Assembly (NCBI RefSeq): GCF_000527175.1
Contig: NZ_AZUR01000001.1
Location: forward strand, 1,213,011-1,277,010
DNA from: Pseudogulbenkiania sp. MAI-1
GTDB lineage: Bacteria > Pseudomonadota > Gammaproteobacteria > Burkholderiales > Chromobacteriaceae
Direction of reading: 5' to 3'
DNA length: 64,000 nucleotides
Under the pieces are notes generated by a model. It saw nothing but the letters and a program-made list of their open reading frames with translations. It ran no database searches and had not been told where the DNA came from. Every line of letters begins with the position of its first letter. The first letter of the stretch is position 1. The position numbers were made by a program, and so were the translations under genes. Below, piece by piece: positions 7,194 through 15,229 of the stretch.

Positions 7194-8360
7194 ATGGAAT
7201 GGATTAATGGTTTGATCGATTTGCCGTGGTGGGGATATGTCGTCGTCACGCTGGTGCTGACGCACATTACCATTGCCTCGGTAACCATCTTCCTGCACCG
7301 CCACCAGGCGCACCGCGCCCTGGATCTGCATCCGATCCCGAGCCACTTCTTCCGCTTCTGGCTCTGGCTGACCACCGGCATGGTCACCAAGGAGTGGGCC
7401 TCGGTCCACCGCAAGCATCACGCCCGCTGCGAAACGGCCGAAGATCCGCACAGCCCGCAAGTGCTGGGCATCAAGAAAGTATTCTTCGAAGGCGCCGAAC
7501 TCTACCGCGCCGCCTGCAAAGACCGCACCATCATGGAGAAGTTTGGCCACGGCACGCCGGACGACTGGCTCGAGCGCAATGTCTACACCCCGCACAGTGC
7601 CAAGGGCATCCTCCTGATGCTGGCGATCGACCTCGCGCTGTTCGGCCCGATCGGTCTCTCCATCTGGGCGGTGCAGATGATCTGGATTCCGCTGACCGCG
7701 GCCGGCATCATCAACGGCATCGGCCACTACTGGGGCTACCGCAACTTCGAGAACGAAGACGCCTCCACCAACATCCTGCCGTGGGGCATCCTGATCGGTG
7801 GCGAAGAACTGCACAACAACCACCACACCTTCGGCACCTCGGCCAAGCTCTCGTACAAATGGTACGAGTTCGATATCGGCTGGATGTACATCCGCATCCT
7901 GGAAAGCCTGGGTCTGGCCAAGGTGCGCAAGGTGGCGCCCAAGCTGGCCGAAGACCCGTCGCGCCCGCATCTGGACCTCGAGCACTTGCAGGCGGTGGTG
8001 GCCAACCGCTATGCCTTGGCCGCCCGCTATGCCCGCGAGCTGAAAGGCGTCTACCGCAGCGAGATCGAGAAACTGGGGCAGGGCAACCTGGTCGGTAAGA
8101 TGAAGACCTGGCTCAAGCAGGAAGCCAAGGACACCCCGGCGGACGAGCGCGAGCAACTGGCGGCGCTGCTGGAAAAGAGCCATGTGCTGCAGACCATCTA
8201 CACCATGCGCCAGGAACTGTCCCGCCTGTGGGAGCGTTCCACGCTGACCCGCGAGCAACTGCTCAAAGAACTGCAGGACTGGTGCGCACGTGCGGAAGCC
8301 AGCGGCATCGAAGCGCTCAGAACCTACGCCCTGCGCCTGCGCCGGGTTGCCGTGGCCTGA
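7194..8360 (+). CDS. DesA-type membrane fatty-acid desaturase with C-terminal extension
   Basis: 388 aa. The three His boxes of membrane di-iron desaturases are present: HRHQAH (H35-H40), HRKHH (H72-H76) and HNNHH (H207-H211). Three to four hydrophobic stretches flank them. The enzyme should introduce a cis double bond (probably delta-9) into acyl-CoA or phospholipid acyl chains and so tune membrane fluidity. After about residue 245 a soluble alpha-helical extension of some 140 residues follows, with LSRLWERSTLTREQLLKELQ; this is seen in the beta-proteobacterial DesA group and is reminiscent of the C-terminal helices of ISL3-type transposases (inference). The start is ATG 7194, with a GAGG site about 12 bases upstream; an in-frame GTG at 7182 is possible. 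Confidence 0.87.
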   Translation: MEWINGLIDLPWWGYVVVTLVLTHITIASVTIFLHRHQAHRALDLHPIPSHFFRFWLWLTTGMVTKEWASVHRKHHARCETAEDPHSPQVLGIKKVFFEGAELYRAACKDRTIMEKFGHGTPDDWLERNVYTPHSAKGILLMLAIDLALFGPIGLSIWAVQMIWIPLTAAGIINGIGHYWGYRNFENEDASTNILPWGILIGGEELHNNHHTFGTSAKLSYKWYEFDIGWMYIRILESLGLAKVRKVAPKLAEDPSRPHLDLEHLQAVVANRYALAARYARELKGVYRSEIEKLGQGNLVGKMKTWLKQEAKDTPADEREQLAALLEKSHVLQTIYTMRQELSRLWERSTLTREQLLKELQDWCARAEASGIEALRTYALRLRRVAVA

Positions 8361-8391
8361 CGTATCGTTCAGGCTCCTGATACACTGCTCG

Positions 8392-8419
8392 ACGGTGGGA
8401 TTCGCTCCCGCCGTTTTTT
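8392..8419 (+). terminator. Terminator after the desaturase gene
   Basis: A 9-bp stem ACGGTGGGA / TCCCGCCGT (one G-U pair) with a 5-base loop is followed directly by TTTTT. It lies 31 bases after the desaturase stop. Confidence 0.75.
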
Positions 8420-8475
8420 ATTGCCGGGCTCCAAGGGAGCCGGCGTGCGAAATCGATTATTGAAGGGGGACTGCC

Positions 8476-8826
8476 ATGACCATCTATCGTCACAAACCTG
8501 GTAAGCGGCTGGCCGAAGCCACCGTCGTCAACGGCCTGATTTTCCTGGCCGGACAGGTGCCGGAAAATACCGAGGCCGACGCCCGCGAGCAGACCGCCAA
8601 CGTGCTGGGCCAGATTGACACCCTGCTGGCTGAACTGGGTTCGGACAAGACCAAGATCGTCGATGCCACTATTTTCCTGGCTTCGCTGGCCGATTACGAC
8701 GCCATGAACGAAGCCTGGGACGCCTGGGTACCCGAAGGCTACGTACCGGCCCGCGCCACGGTGGAAGCCAAATTGGCCAACCCGGCGTGGAAGGTCGAGA
8801 TCAAGCTGGTGGCCAGTCGCGGCTGA
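8476..8826 (+). CDS. RidA/YjgF-family enamine/imine deaminase
   Basis: 116 aa, the size of RidA-superfamily subunits, which form trimers and hydrolyse reactive 2-aminoacrylate and related imines. The conserved carboxylate-binding arginine is R93 in VPARATVEAKLANP, and the G-V/I-F-L-AGQVP segment is kept (residues 20-29). An AAGGGGG ribosome site sits just before ATG 8476. It is monocistronic, bracketed by terminators. It looks closer to the Rid subgroup with VEAKLANP...VEIKLVA than to archetypal RidA (which ends VEIEAVA), so the exact substrate is unsure. Confidence 0.86.
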   Translation: MTIYRHKPGKRLAEATVVNGLIFLAGQVPENTEADAREQTANVLGQIDTLLAELGSDKTKIVDATIFLASLADYDAMNEAWDAWVPEGYVPARATVEAKLANPAWKVEIKLVASRG

Positions 8827-8849
8827 GGCCGATGGGGAGTCCACAAAAA

Positions 8850-8882
8850 AACCCGGCAGGCACCCAGCCTGCCGGGTTTTTT
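8850..8882. terminator. Strong bidirectional terminator between ridA-like gene and pilY1
   Basis: A 12-bp perfect stem AACCCGGCAGGC / GCCTGCCGGGTT with a 5-base loop is flanked by an A run on one side and a T run on the other, serving both convergent genes. Confidence 0.9.
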
Positions 8883-8899
8883 GTCGGTGGCGGGGAGGA

Positions 8900-10867
8900 T
8901 TATTGGGTAATGACCTCGCGCCAGAACATCCCCTTCACCGTGCCGCCACTGCCGCCGCTGGTGGTCAGCAGTGTGCCGACGTCCACGGCGAGCGTCTCAC
9001 CATCGGTGGTCCGGATCATGGCTTTGTAATTGCCGCTCGACAGTTTGACGACCGTCGGACGGCTGGCCAGGAAGTGGGTGTCGCTGAGCCCGGCGCTGCT
9101 GGCGAGGCTGCTTAGGCTGAAATAGCCGGTTTGCAGGCCGGTCTTGTAGTCGATGACGTACAGCCAGCTCTCCATCGGGGAGGTGGTGTTGGCATCGCAT
9201 GGATCGGCCGGCTTGTTCGCGGTGAACAGTACCTTGCCGTTTGCCAAGGCCGGGGAGTTGATCACGCGCTGGCCAGAGGGGAGCTGGGCTTTCCAGCCAT
9301 ACGTCTCCAGGGCAGTTGTATTCGTGTCAGTAGCGTAATTGCTCGAGGACAGGGTGACGGTGCTCAACTGGCTGGGGGTGGTTGCATCATCTTCGTCATC
9401 ATAGCCGGTCACGGTGTCGATGCGGTCGATCAGGCCGTACATGCTACCGGTTTCGCTGGAACTGATGTCGGAGGAGGTCAGATAACGTCCGGTGCCGACA
9501 TAGACGAAGCGTTTGGGAGTGCCATTGATGGTGATTTCGGACAGTTCCGGTTCACTGGTGATCGGGGCACTCAGGCTGGCCAGTTTGTTCACTGTCCAAC
9601 TGCTAGCCGCGGTGGCGGTCAGGTTGAAGCGCCAGACGTTACCGTCCAGGTCGCCACCGTAGACGTATTTGACCTGGTTCAGCGCAGAATAGCTGTCTGC
9701 GAAGCCGGCGATATAGTTCAAGCCTTTGCCGGCGACGCTAAAGGTTTTGAGAAGGGTCGGAGTGGTTGTGCTGAGATCGACCACATACAGGTAACTGTTG
9801 CTGGACAGGCTGGATAGATCGGTGTTGTTGAAGCCTGAGGCAAAAATGGCGACTTTGGTCAGCGTTGTTCCGATCATGACTTGGGTGATGATCGGGCGAC
9901 CATACAAGTAGCCGGCATTGCTGTCGGTGCTGGTGTTGAATTGCCACTTGGGTGTGGGGGAACTGGCACCCAAGGTCAGGGCGTATGCCCCTTTGGCGCC
10001 CTTGCCATAGCCGCTGGCAAAGTAATTCGTATAAGTCGTGGTATTGCCACTGGTGGTGGTGAAGGTTTCAATGGCCGGCGAGGCATCCAGCCAATACTTA
10101 TGCAAGATATAAGTACTTCGCACATAGCTATCGATCTTGGGAGCTTCGCTTTGTCCGACGCTGGCGGCCAGAAAGGCTCTGGGTATATAAGCCCACGCTT
10201 CGGCTCCTGCTGTCGTTGCATTCGACCCGCTCCCACCGGTCACCGTATGGAAAGCATGCAGCATCCCATCGTTCGCGGCCTGGAAAACGCGGGCCAGATT
10301 AGGAACAAAAACCGCTTCGCTATGAACGATCGTACCGATTTTATAGGTACGCAGGCCGGTGGCGACTGTCGAGCTTCCTCGCAAGGCCGTGATAACGTTT
10401 TCGCAGTCGGCGATGCTGGTTGTGTTGAGGTAGTCGACCCAAGTACTTGCTGTTGTATGGCTACCGCTACCTGTCGAGCAAATGGAAGTGGTAAGTTGCT
10501 TGGGGGTACTTGGTGTCTCTGGGTCGTAGGTATAAAGCGTTCTAGAGGTGCCGATATTGCTCTGGGCACTCCACAGGGCCGTGCTGCTGACCGCCCCGGT
10601 TGTGGTGTCGATGCTGAACGCCTTCAGATCGCCGGACAAGTTGGAATAGTTGTAATAGGAGGCAAACAGGGTGTTGTCGCCCTGCACGATGTTGGAGTTG
10701 GTGACCGCTGCCGCCGAGCCGCTCTGGGTCAGGTCGATGCTGGTGGTACAGACTTCCAGCGGATAGTCCGGCAGGGTCGTCGTGATGTCGGCCTGTGCCA
10801 GCAGCGGGGCCACCGCCAGGGTGGTGGCCAGGGCCGCATGGCGCATATTCCATCTTGCCGTGAACAT
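8900..10867 (-). CDS. pilY1: Type IV pilus tip/assembly protein PilY1 (PilC-like), short form
   Basis: 655 aa. After a signal peptide (MFTARWNMRHAALATTLAVAPLLAQA) a beta-propeller-type region carries NDGMLHAFH (about residue 200), EAWAYIPRAFL and YGGDLDGNVWRFNL, the hallmarks of the PilC/PilY1 C-terminal domain that caps type IV pili and promotes adhesion and pilus extension. It is clearly shorter than the roughly 1000-1200 residue PilY1 of other bacteria and lacks an N-terminal von Willebrand A domain. GDLDGN and the acidic DDEDD stretch (about 485) are possible Ca2+ sites. Last gene of the minor-pilin operon; the start ATG 10867 comes 11 bases after the pilX stop. Confidence 0.9.
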   Translation of the reverse strand: MFTARWNMRHAALATTLAVAPLLAQADITTTLPDYPLEVCTTSIDLTQSGSAAAVTNSNIVQGDNTLFASYYNYSNLSGDLKAFSIDTTTGAVSSTALWSAQSNIGTSRTLYTYDPETPSTPKQLTTSICSTGSGSHTTASTWVDYLNTTSIADCENVITALRGSSTVATGLRTYKIGTIVHSEAVFVPNLARVFQAANDGMLHAFHTVTGGSGSNATTAGAEAWAYIPRAFLAASVGQSEAPKIDSYVRSTYILHKYWLDASPAIETFTTTSGNTTTYTNYFASGYGKGAKGAYALTLGASSPTPKWQFNTSTDSNAGYLYGRPIITQVMIGTTLTKVAIFASGFNNTDLSSLSSNSYLYVVDLSTTTPTLLKTFSVAGKGLNYIAGFADSYSALNQVKYVYGGDLDGNVWRFNLTATAASSWTVNKLASLSAPITSEPELSEITINGTPKRFVYVGTGRYLTSSDISSSETGSMYGLIDRIDTVTGYDDEDDATTPSQLSTVTLSSSNYATDTNTTALETYGWKAQLPSGQRVINSPALANGKVLFTANKPADPCDANTTSPMESWLYVIDYKTGLQTGYFSLSSLASSAGLSDTHFLASRPTVVKLSSGNYKAMIRTTDGETLAVDVGTLLTTSGGSGGTVKGMFWREVITQ

Positions 10868-10878
10868 GATCGTGCTTC

Positions 10879-11523
10879 CTATCGGGTGAGGATGGTCTGG
10901 GACATGCTCAGGCTGCTGCCCGGACCTTCGGCGCGGCTGGTGACGCGATAGTAGATGCTGTTGCTGGTGCTCAGGCCGGAAAACACCGTGCTGCCGATCT
11001 TCTTGCTGCCGCCCAGCGTGGAGGTGCCGCCACTGCTGGGAATGGCGAACTGGCATTTCCCGGCCTTGTCCGTCACCGTCGTGCCCAGCGAGCCGGTGCA
11101 CAGCCGTTCGATGACGAACTTGACGGTATAGCCCGAGCTGTTGCCGACGCTGATGGCATCGACGGTGGACCAGTCGAGGTTGTCGGGCACGCCGTCGGAG
11201 TTGGTGTCCAGGTCGACCGGGTAATAGCAGTTGCTGAAGGTGGTCGAGTTGGCGGTGCAGTTAGCCTTGTTGGCGCCGTCCAGGGTGGTCGTCGTCAGGC
11301 TGCCCAGTGCTGACAGGCCGTATTGCAGGCCGACATCCGACAGGTGGATGCCGCTTTCGCGGAAGGCCAGGTTGCGGGTCATCAGGCCGGAGAAGTCGAC
11401 CACCCGCACCATGGCGATGCCGATCAGCAGGATGGCGATCATGGCGATCAGGGTGATGACCAGCGAGACCCCCCGCTGGGCTTGGCGCATGGCGGGTCTC
11501 ATCATGTCTAGCCGGCGGCCCAT
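10879..11523 (-). CDS. pilX: Type IV pilus minor pilin/assembly protein PilX
   Basis: 214 aa. The N-terminus QAQRGVSLVITLIAMIAILLIGIAMV is a prepilin-like segment with cleavage after RG; position +5 is Ile rather than Glu, which is usual for PilX/GspK-like tip proteins. Downstream, LMTRNLAFRESGIHLSDVGL is the PilX N-domain. The C-terminal half has Cys residues that could form disulfides. The start ATG 11523 is chosen for its GAGGA site 7 bases upstream and overlaps the end of pilW by 16 bases; ATG codons at 11505 and 11502 are alternatives without a good site. Confidence 0.88.
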   Translation of the reverse strand: MGRRLDMMRPAMRQAQRGVSLVITLIAMIAILLIGIAMVRVVDFSGLMTRNLAFRESGIHLSDVGLQYGLSALGSLTTTTLDGANKANCTANSTTFSNCYYPVDLDTNSDGVPDNLDWSTVDAISVGNSSGYTVKFVIERLCTGSLGTTVTDKAGKCQFAIPSSGGTSTLGGSKKIGSTVFSGLSTSNSIYYRVTSRAEGPGSSLSMSQTILTR

Positions 11524-12665
11524 ATCGTGTTCCTCAGCGGGATGACGCTTTCGTAGACGCGGTACTTGTAGTGCTGCCATTCGGTGCCGCCGGCGCCACC
11601 GTCCAGCCTGACCTTGGTGCTGCCCCAGATGCAGATGCCGCTGGAGAAGCCGGCGCAAGCGGTGGTGACGATGCCGCTTTCCCGCTTGGGGATGCGGGCG
11701 ACCACGGCCAGCTTCACCGCTTGCAGGGTGAGTATCTTGTCCAGGCTGGCGCTGTCGGCTTCCAGTGTGGACTTGGAATAAGTGCCGGTGGCGTCGGTCC
11801 AGGTGTAGCTGCTGGTCCCCTTGATGCCGTACTGTGCCTGCATGTTGACGATGCTCTCGCCCAGCGTGTAGTTGACGGTGGCCACGCGCATCGAGGCGTC
11901 GGCCAGTTTCAGCTGGCGGTTGGTTTCGTCTACTGAGTAGGTGCTGGTGAGAACGTCCGAACCCAGCTTGATGATGTAGTCGCCACTACTATAGGCGGGG
12001 TAGCTGTGGTCATTCTGGTAGCTGGTGGCCGGGTTGTAAGTGGTGCCGTTGTCGTTGTTGCCCGGGTTCTGCTGTAGCTTGACCGCGGAGTTCTGCTTCT
12101 TGGTGAGGTCGAAGCGGGTGCAGTTGCCGGTCTCCGGATCGTACAGGACGGAAAAGGTATTTTCCTCGAAACCCGTGACCGAGTTGACGTCGATTTCGGA
12201 CGAGCCGGGTGGCATGGTCTTGTCGATGGTGGTCAGACCGAAGCTGATGTTGCCTTCTCCGCTGTGGATCAGTACCTGATCCGCCTCGCCGTTGGTGCCG
12301 CCGTCGGCGATGATCAACGGGGCAATAGCGGCGCCAAAGCCGGCACCGGCAAAGTTGGGGTCTTCGCTTCCGTTGGCGCCATTGGTGCCGGTGTAGGCGT
12401 AGCGACTGGTGCAGTTGACCAAGGTGCCGATCTGCGTGCCGTAGCCGGCGCTGCGGATGGCCTGTTCCATCAGCACCATGGACGTTAGCCCCTGGTTCTG
12501 GCCTTCCGAGGCGGAGTCGGTGGTTTTGCGCTGGTTCCACCACAGCCCCATGATCTGCGACAGCATCAGCGTGGTGATCAGCGCGATCGTCAGGCCGATC
12601 ATGATCTCGATCAGGCTGATGCCCGCCTGGCGGCGCGGAGAGTGAAGGGGCGGGTGGTGCATCAT
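11508..12665 (-). CDS. pilW: Type IV pilus minor pilin PilW
   Basis: 385 aa. A type III prepilin signal RRQAG^ISLIEIMIGLTIALITTL is cut after G15, with Glu at +5 (E20). The PilW domain follows, with NQGLTSMVLMEQAIRSAGYG. The C-terminal region CAGFSSGICIWGS may form a disulfide. PilW belongs to the tip complex that primes pilus assembly, together with PilV, PilX, FimT and PilY1. It begins 7 bases after the pilV stop and overlaps pilX. Confidence 0.92.
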   Translation of the reverse strand: MMHHPPLHSPRRQAGISLIEIMIGLTIALITTLMLSQIMGLWWNQRKTTDSASEGQNQGLTSMVLMEQAIRSAGYGTQIGTLVNCTSRYAYTGTNGANGSEDPNFAGAGFGAAIAPLIIADGGTNGEADQVLIHSGEGNISFGLTTIDKTMPPGSSEIDVNSVTGFEENTFSVLYDPETGNCTRFDLTKKQNSAVKLQQNPGNNDNGTTYNPATSYQNDHSYPAYSSGDYIIKLGSDVLTSTYSVDETNRQLKLADASMRVATVNYTLGESIVNMQAQYGIKGTSSYTWTDATGTYSKSTLEADSASLDKILTLQAVKLAVVARIPKRESGIVTTACAGFSSGICIWGSTKVRLDGGAGGTEWQHYKYRVYESVIPLRNTIWAAG

Positions 12666-12672
12666 GATCGCC

Positions 12673-13146
12673 TCAGGTGGTCGGGATCAGTGTGGTAGTG
12701 GTAAAGCGGCGCACGTCGCCGTCGCTCGTGTTCTGCCAGCAGATCGTGATGGTCACCTGGTTGGCCGCGCCACCGAGAGCCGAGGTGATGGTGACCGATT
12801 GGCGGGCGGCGTTGGCGTTGGGCAGTGTCGAGTTGATCGAGCTCAGCCAGCTGCTGACTTCGGCCTGGCTGGAACTGGTGGAGGTGCCGTTGCACGTGCT
12901 GCCCGAGTTGAAGGCAAAGTTGGTGGCGAAGCTGCCACTGGCGCGAGCCGCCCACATCTGGCCGATCAGGCTGTTGGCCAGGTAGGTGGCCTGGCCACGA
13001 TACTGGTTCTCGCTGTTGGCGCGGATGGTGAAGCCTTGCAGGGCGATGAGGGCGAGAATGCTGATGGCGAAGATGGCCATGGCGATCAGCGCCTCGATCA
13101 GGGTCGAGCCGTGCTGGCGGTACAGGTGTCTGCTCGGGCCGGACAT
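12673..13146 (-). CDS. pilV: Type IV pilus minor pilin PilV
   Basis: 157 aa. The prepilin motif RQHG^STLIEALIAMAIFAISILALIAL is unusual in having Ser instead of Phe or Met at +1, but keeps Glu at +5 (E18). The body contains NSLIGQMWAARASGSF, a PilV signature, and ends with the C-terminal CWQNTSDGDVRRF. The start ATG 13146 lies 2 bases after the fimT stop (TGATCATG), so translation is coupled. A longer reading of this frame into fimT is not real. Confidence 0.9.
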   Translation of the reverse strand: MSGPSRHLYRQHGSTLIEALIAMAIFAISILALIALQGFTIRANSENQYRGQATYLANSLIGQMWAARASGSFATNFAFNSGSTCNGTSTSSSQAEVSSWLSSINSTLPNANAARQSVTITSALGGAANQVTITICWQNTSDGDVRRFTTTTLIPTT

Positions 13147-13148
13147 GA

Positions 13149-13667
13149 TCAGCACTTCCTCGGGTCGGTCGAGCTGGTGACGTTGGGATCGCACAGCTTC
13201 ATCGCCCCACCGGTCTGCAGAGTGATGCGCATGTCTTTGCTGTCGGCTGCGGGGATGGTGGTCGAATCGAAGTCCAGCTGCGTCAGCGGCGTGGCGTCGC
13301 TGATCCTGCCGAGCCCGTTGAAGGTGATCGTGGTGACGGTAGATGGGGTCGGCGTGATGGTGACCTTGGGGGCGTCTTCGGCAAAGTTCTTCTGCTGCAG
13401 CACGGCGCTGGTGTCCACGCGCGTGATCTGCCAGATCTTCTTGGTGCTCGCATCGAAGCTCAGGCGTACCGAGGTATTGGTGCGGATGGCTTCGGCCCGT
13501 GCCAGCTGCAGGCTGGCCATGGCGGTGTCGGCGGCGTTGCGGATCTGGTGATTCATCAGCCACGTCGAAAAACTGGGCACGGCCAAAGCCAGCACGATGG
13601 CCATCAGCGCCAGCGTGATCAGCATTTCGGTCAGGGTGAACCCCACCTGGCGTGCGAACCTCAGCAT
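13149..13667 (-). CDS. fimT: Type IV pilus minor pilin FimT/GspH-like
   Basis: 172 aa. The prepilin signal RQVG^FTLTEMLITLALMAIVLALAVPSF is cut after G9 and has Glu at +5 (E14). The GspH/FimT domain follows (LQLARAEAIRTNTSVRLSF). The last segment MKLCDPNVTSSTDPRKC has two Cys, probably a disulfide. The start ATG 13667 has an AAGGGGG site 4 bases upstream and overlaps the end of the pilE-like gene by 7 bases. Confidence 0.9.
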   Translation of the reverse strand: MLRFARQVGFTLTEMLITLALMAIVLALAVPSFSTWLMNHQIRNAADTAMASLQLARAEAIRTNTSVRLSFDASTKKIWQITRVDTSAVLQQKNFAEDAPKVTITPTPSTVTTITFNGLGRISDATPLTQLDFDSTTIPAADSKDMRITLQTGGAMKLCDPNVTSSTDPRKC

Positions 13668-14077
13668 TCGTCCCCCTTGATCAGCCAGCACGATTTGCTG
13701 ACCGTGCTGCCTTCGTACTGGGTGGTGCTCTTGCTGTTGCTCTGGTTCAGGCTGTAGTCATAACCGACCATCGCCGTGGTACCGGTGGCGCTGAGGGTGT
13801 AGCCGGTGCTGCCGCTGGCAGTGCAGGCCAGGGTGAAGTAGTCGACGGTGGACGGCGTGGTCCCGCAGGTGGTGCCGGAGGCGGCATAGCTGCGGTTATC
13901 GGCGTAATACTGCTCCAGGCTCACCCGGCTCTGCGACAGCTCGGCCAGCGCGGCGTTGATGCGTCCGCGGCGCACGTAGTCCTGATACGCCGGAATGGCG
14001 ATCGACATCAGGATGGCCACCACGACGATGGCGATCATGAGTTCGATCAGGGTGAATCCCGCCCAAGCCTTTTTCAT
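13661..14077 (-). CDS. PilE-like minor type IV pilin, first gene of the operon
   Basis: 138 aa. The prepilin leader MKKAWAG^FTLIELMIAIVVVAILMSIAIPAYQDYV is cut after G7 with Glu at +5. The rest is a short pilin globular domain with CGTTPSTVDYFTLAC and a C-terminal SKSCWLIKGDEC, i.e. two potential disulfide loops including the D-region. It leads the six-gene operon pilE-like, fimT, pilV, pilW, pilX, pilY1, so it is more likely a minor PilE (FimU/PilE2-type) subunit than the major pilin, which is expected elsewhere. Confidence 0.88.
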   Translation of the reverse strand: MKKAWAGFTLIELMIAIVVVAILMSIAIPAYQDYVRRGRINAALAELSQSRVSLEQYYADNRSYAASGTTCGTTPSTVDYFTLACTASGSTGYTLSATGTTAMVGYDYSLNQSNSKSTTQYEGSTVSKSCWLIKGDEC

Positions 14078-14163
14078 AATTCTTTCGCACCCCTTTGTTC
14101 TTTCTCATGATAGTCGAAAGAGTTCGATTTTATGAGCGGATGTGCTGTTGTCCTGCCTGATTT

Positions 14164-15123
14164 TTAAGCGGAATGTGGTGTCGACGCCGACAGAAAATCG
14201 TGGCAAGCGGACAGGGCCTGGGTGGTGACACCCGCCTCGGCGGGGTCGAGTGCAGCGATGCCGTCCATCGAGCGCAGCCAGGTGAGCTGGCGCTTGGCCA
14301 ACTGTCGGGTGGCGGCTATGCCTCTATCGATGAATTCGGGATAACTGCTGTGGCCGTCGAGGTGCTCCCAGGCTTGGCGGTAGCCGACGCAGCGCATCGA
14401 GGGCAGGTCGGGGGTGAGTTCGGGGTAGCGCTGGCGCAGGCGGATGACTTCGTCGAGGAAGAACTGTTCCAGCATTACCCGGAAGCGCAGGGCGATGCGT
14501 TCGTGCAGCCAGGCACGGTCGTGCGGGATCAGCGCCAGTTTGAGCATCTCGAAGCGGGCTGCCTGGCTGCGTCCCTCGGCGTGCCAGGCGGAGAGCGGCT
14601 TGCCGGTCAGCCGGAAGACCTCCAGCGCGCGCTGGATGCGCTGCGAGTCCATCGGCTCCAGGCGCGCGGCGGTGGCCGGGTCGGCCTCGGCGAGTTGCGC
14701 ATGCAGCGCGGGCCAGCCGTATTTGGCGGCTTCGAGGTCGAGCTGGGCGCGGGTGGCCGCATCGGCCGGCGGCATGTCGGAGAGGCCGTCGATCAGCGCC
14801 TTGAAGTAGAGCATGGTGCCGCCAACCAGCAGCGGCACCTTGCCGCGCGCAGCGATGTCGTCGATCAGGCGGTTGGCATCGGCATGAAACTGCGCGGCGG
14901 AGTAGGATTCCAACGGGCTGATGATGTCGATCAGATGATGCGGTACAAGTGCCAGCTCCTCGCGGCTGGGCTTGGCGGTACCGATGTCCATGTCACGGTA
15001 GACCAGCGCGGAGTCGACGCTGATGATTTCCGCCGGGAAGTGGCGAGCCAGTTCGAGCGCCAGTCCGGTCTTGCCCGAGGCGGTCGGACCCATCAGCAGG
15101 ATGGCTTTGGGAGTTGCGGTCAT
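14164..15123 (-). CDS. miaA: tRNA dimethylallyltransferase MiaA
   Basis: 319 aa. MiaA transfers a dimethylallyl group to N6 of A37 in tRNAs reading UNN codons. The P-loop is GPTASGKT (residues 12-19), followed by ISVDSALVYRDMDIGTAKP, the family's substrate-binding block, and RIQRALEVFRLTGKPLS. The start ATG 15123 fits the conserved N-terminus; the longer open frame upstream is not supported. It follows sbcB (107 bases) and is preceded by mutL and dedA on the same strand; mutL-miaA proximity is common in proteobacteria. Confidence 0.96.
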   Translation of the reverse strand: MTATPKAILLMGPTASGKTGLALELARHFPAEIISVDSALVYRDMDIGTAKPSREELALVPHHLIDIISPLESYSAAQFHADANRLIDDIAARGKVPLLVGGTMLYFKALIDGLSDMPPADAATRAQLDLEAAKYGWPALHAQLAEADPATAARLEPMDSQRIQRALEVFRLTGKPLSAWHAEGRSQAARFEMLKLALIPHDRAWLHERIALRFRVMLEQFFLDEVIRLRQRYPELTPDLPSMRCVGYRQAWEHLDGHSSYPEFIDRGIAATRQLAKRQLTWLRSMDGIAALDPAEAGVTTQALSACHDFLSASTPHSA

Positions 15124-15229
15124 GGGGGTGGTACGGAGTGTGCAGCGATGCGCCATTGTCGCACCGGGCGTGGTTTCGGCCAACCTTTGATCCGGAAAAC
15201 GAGGTCGGCCGAAAGGGGCGGCGTGCTGA

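Noticed and set aside
12664..13551. Plus-strand frame across pilV/fimT
   Set aside because: Runs antisense through two well-supported prepilin genes and has no credible start.
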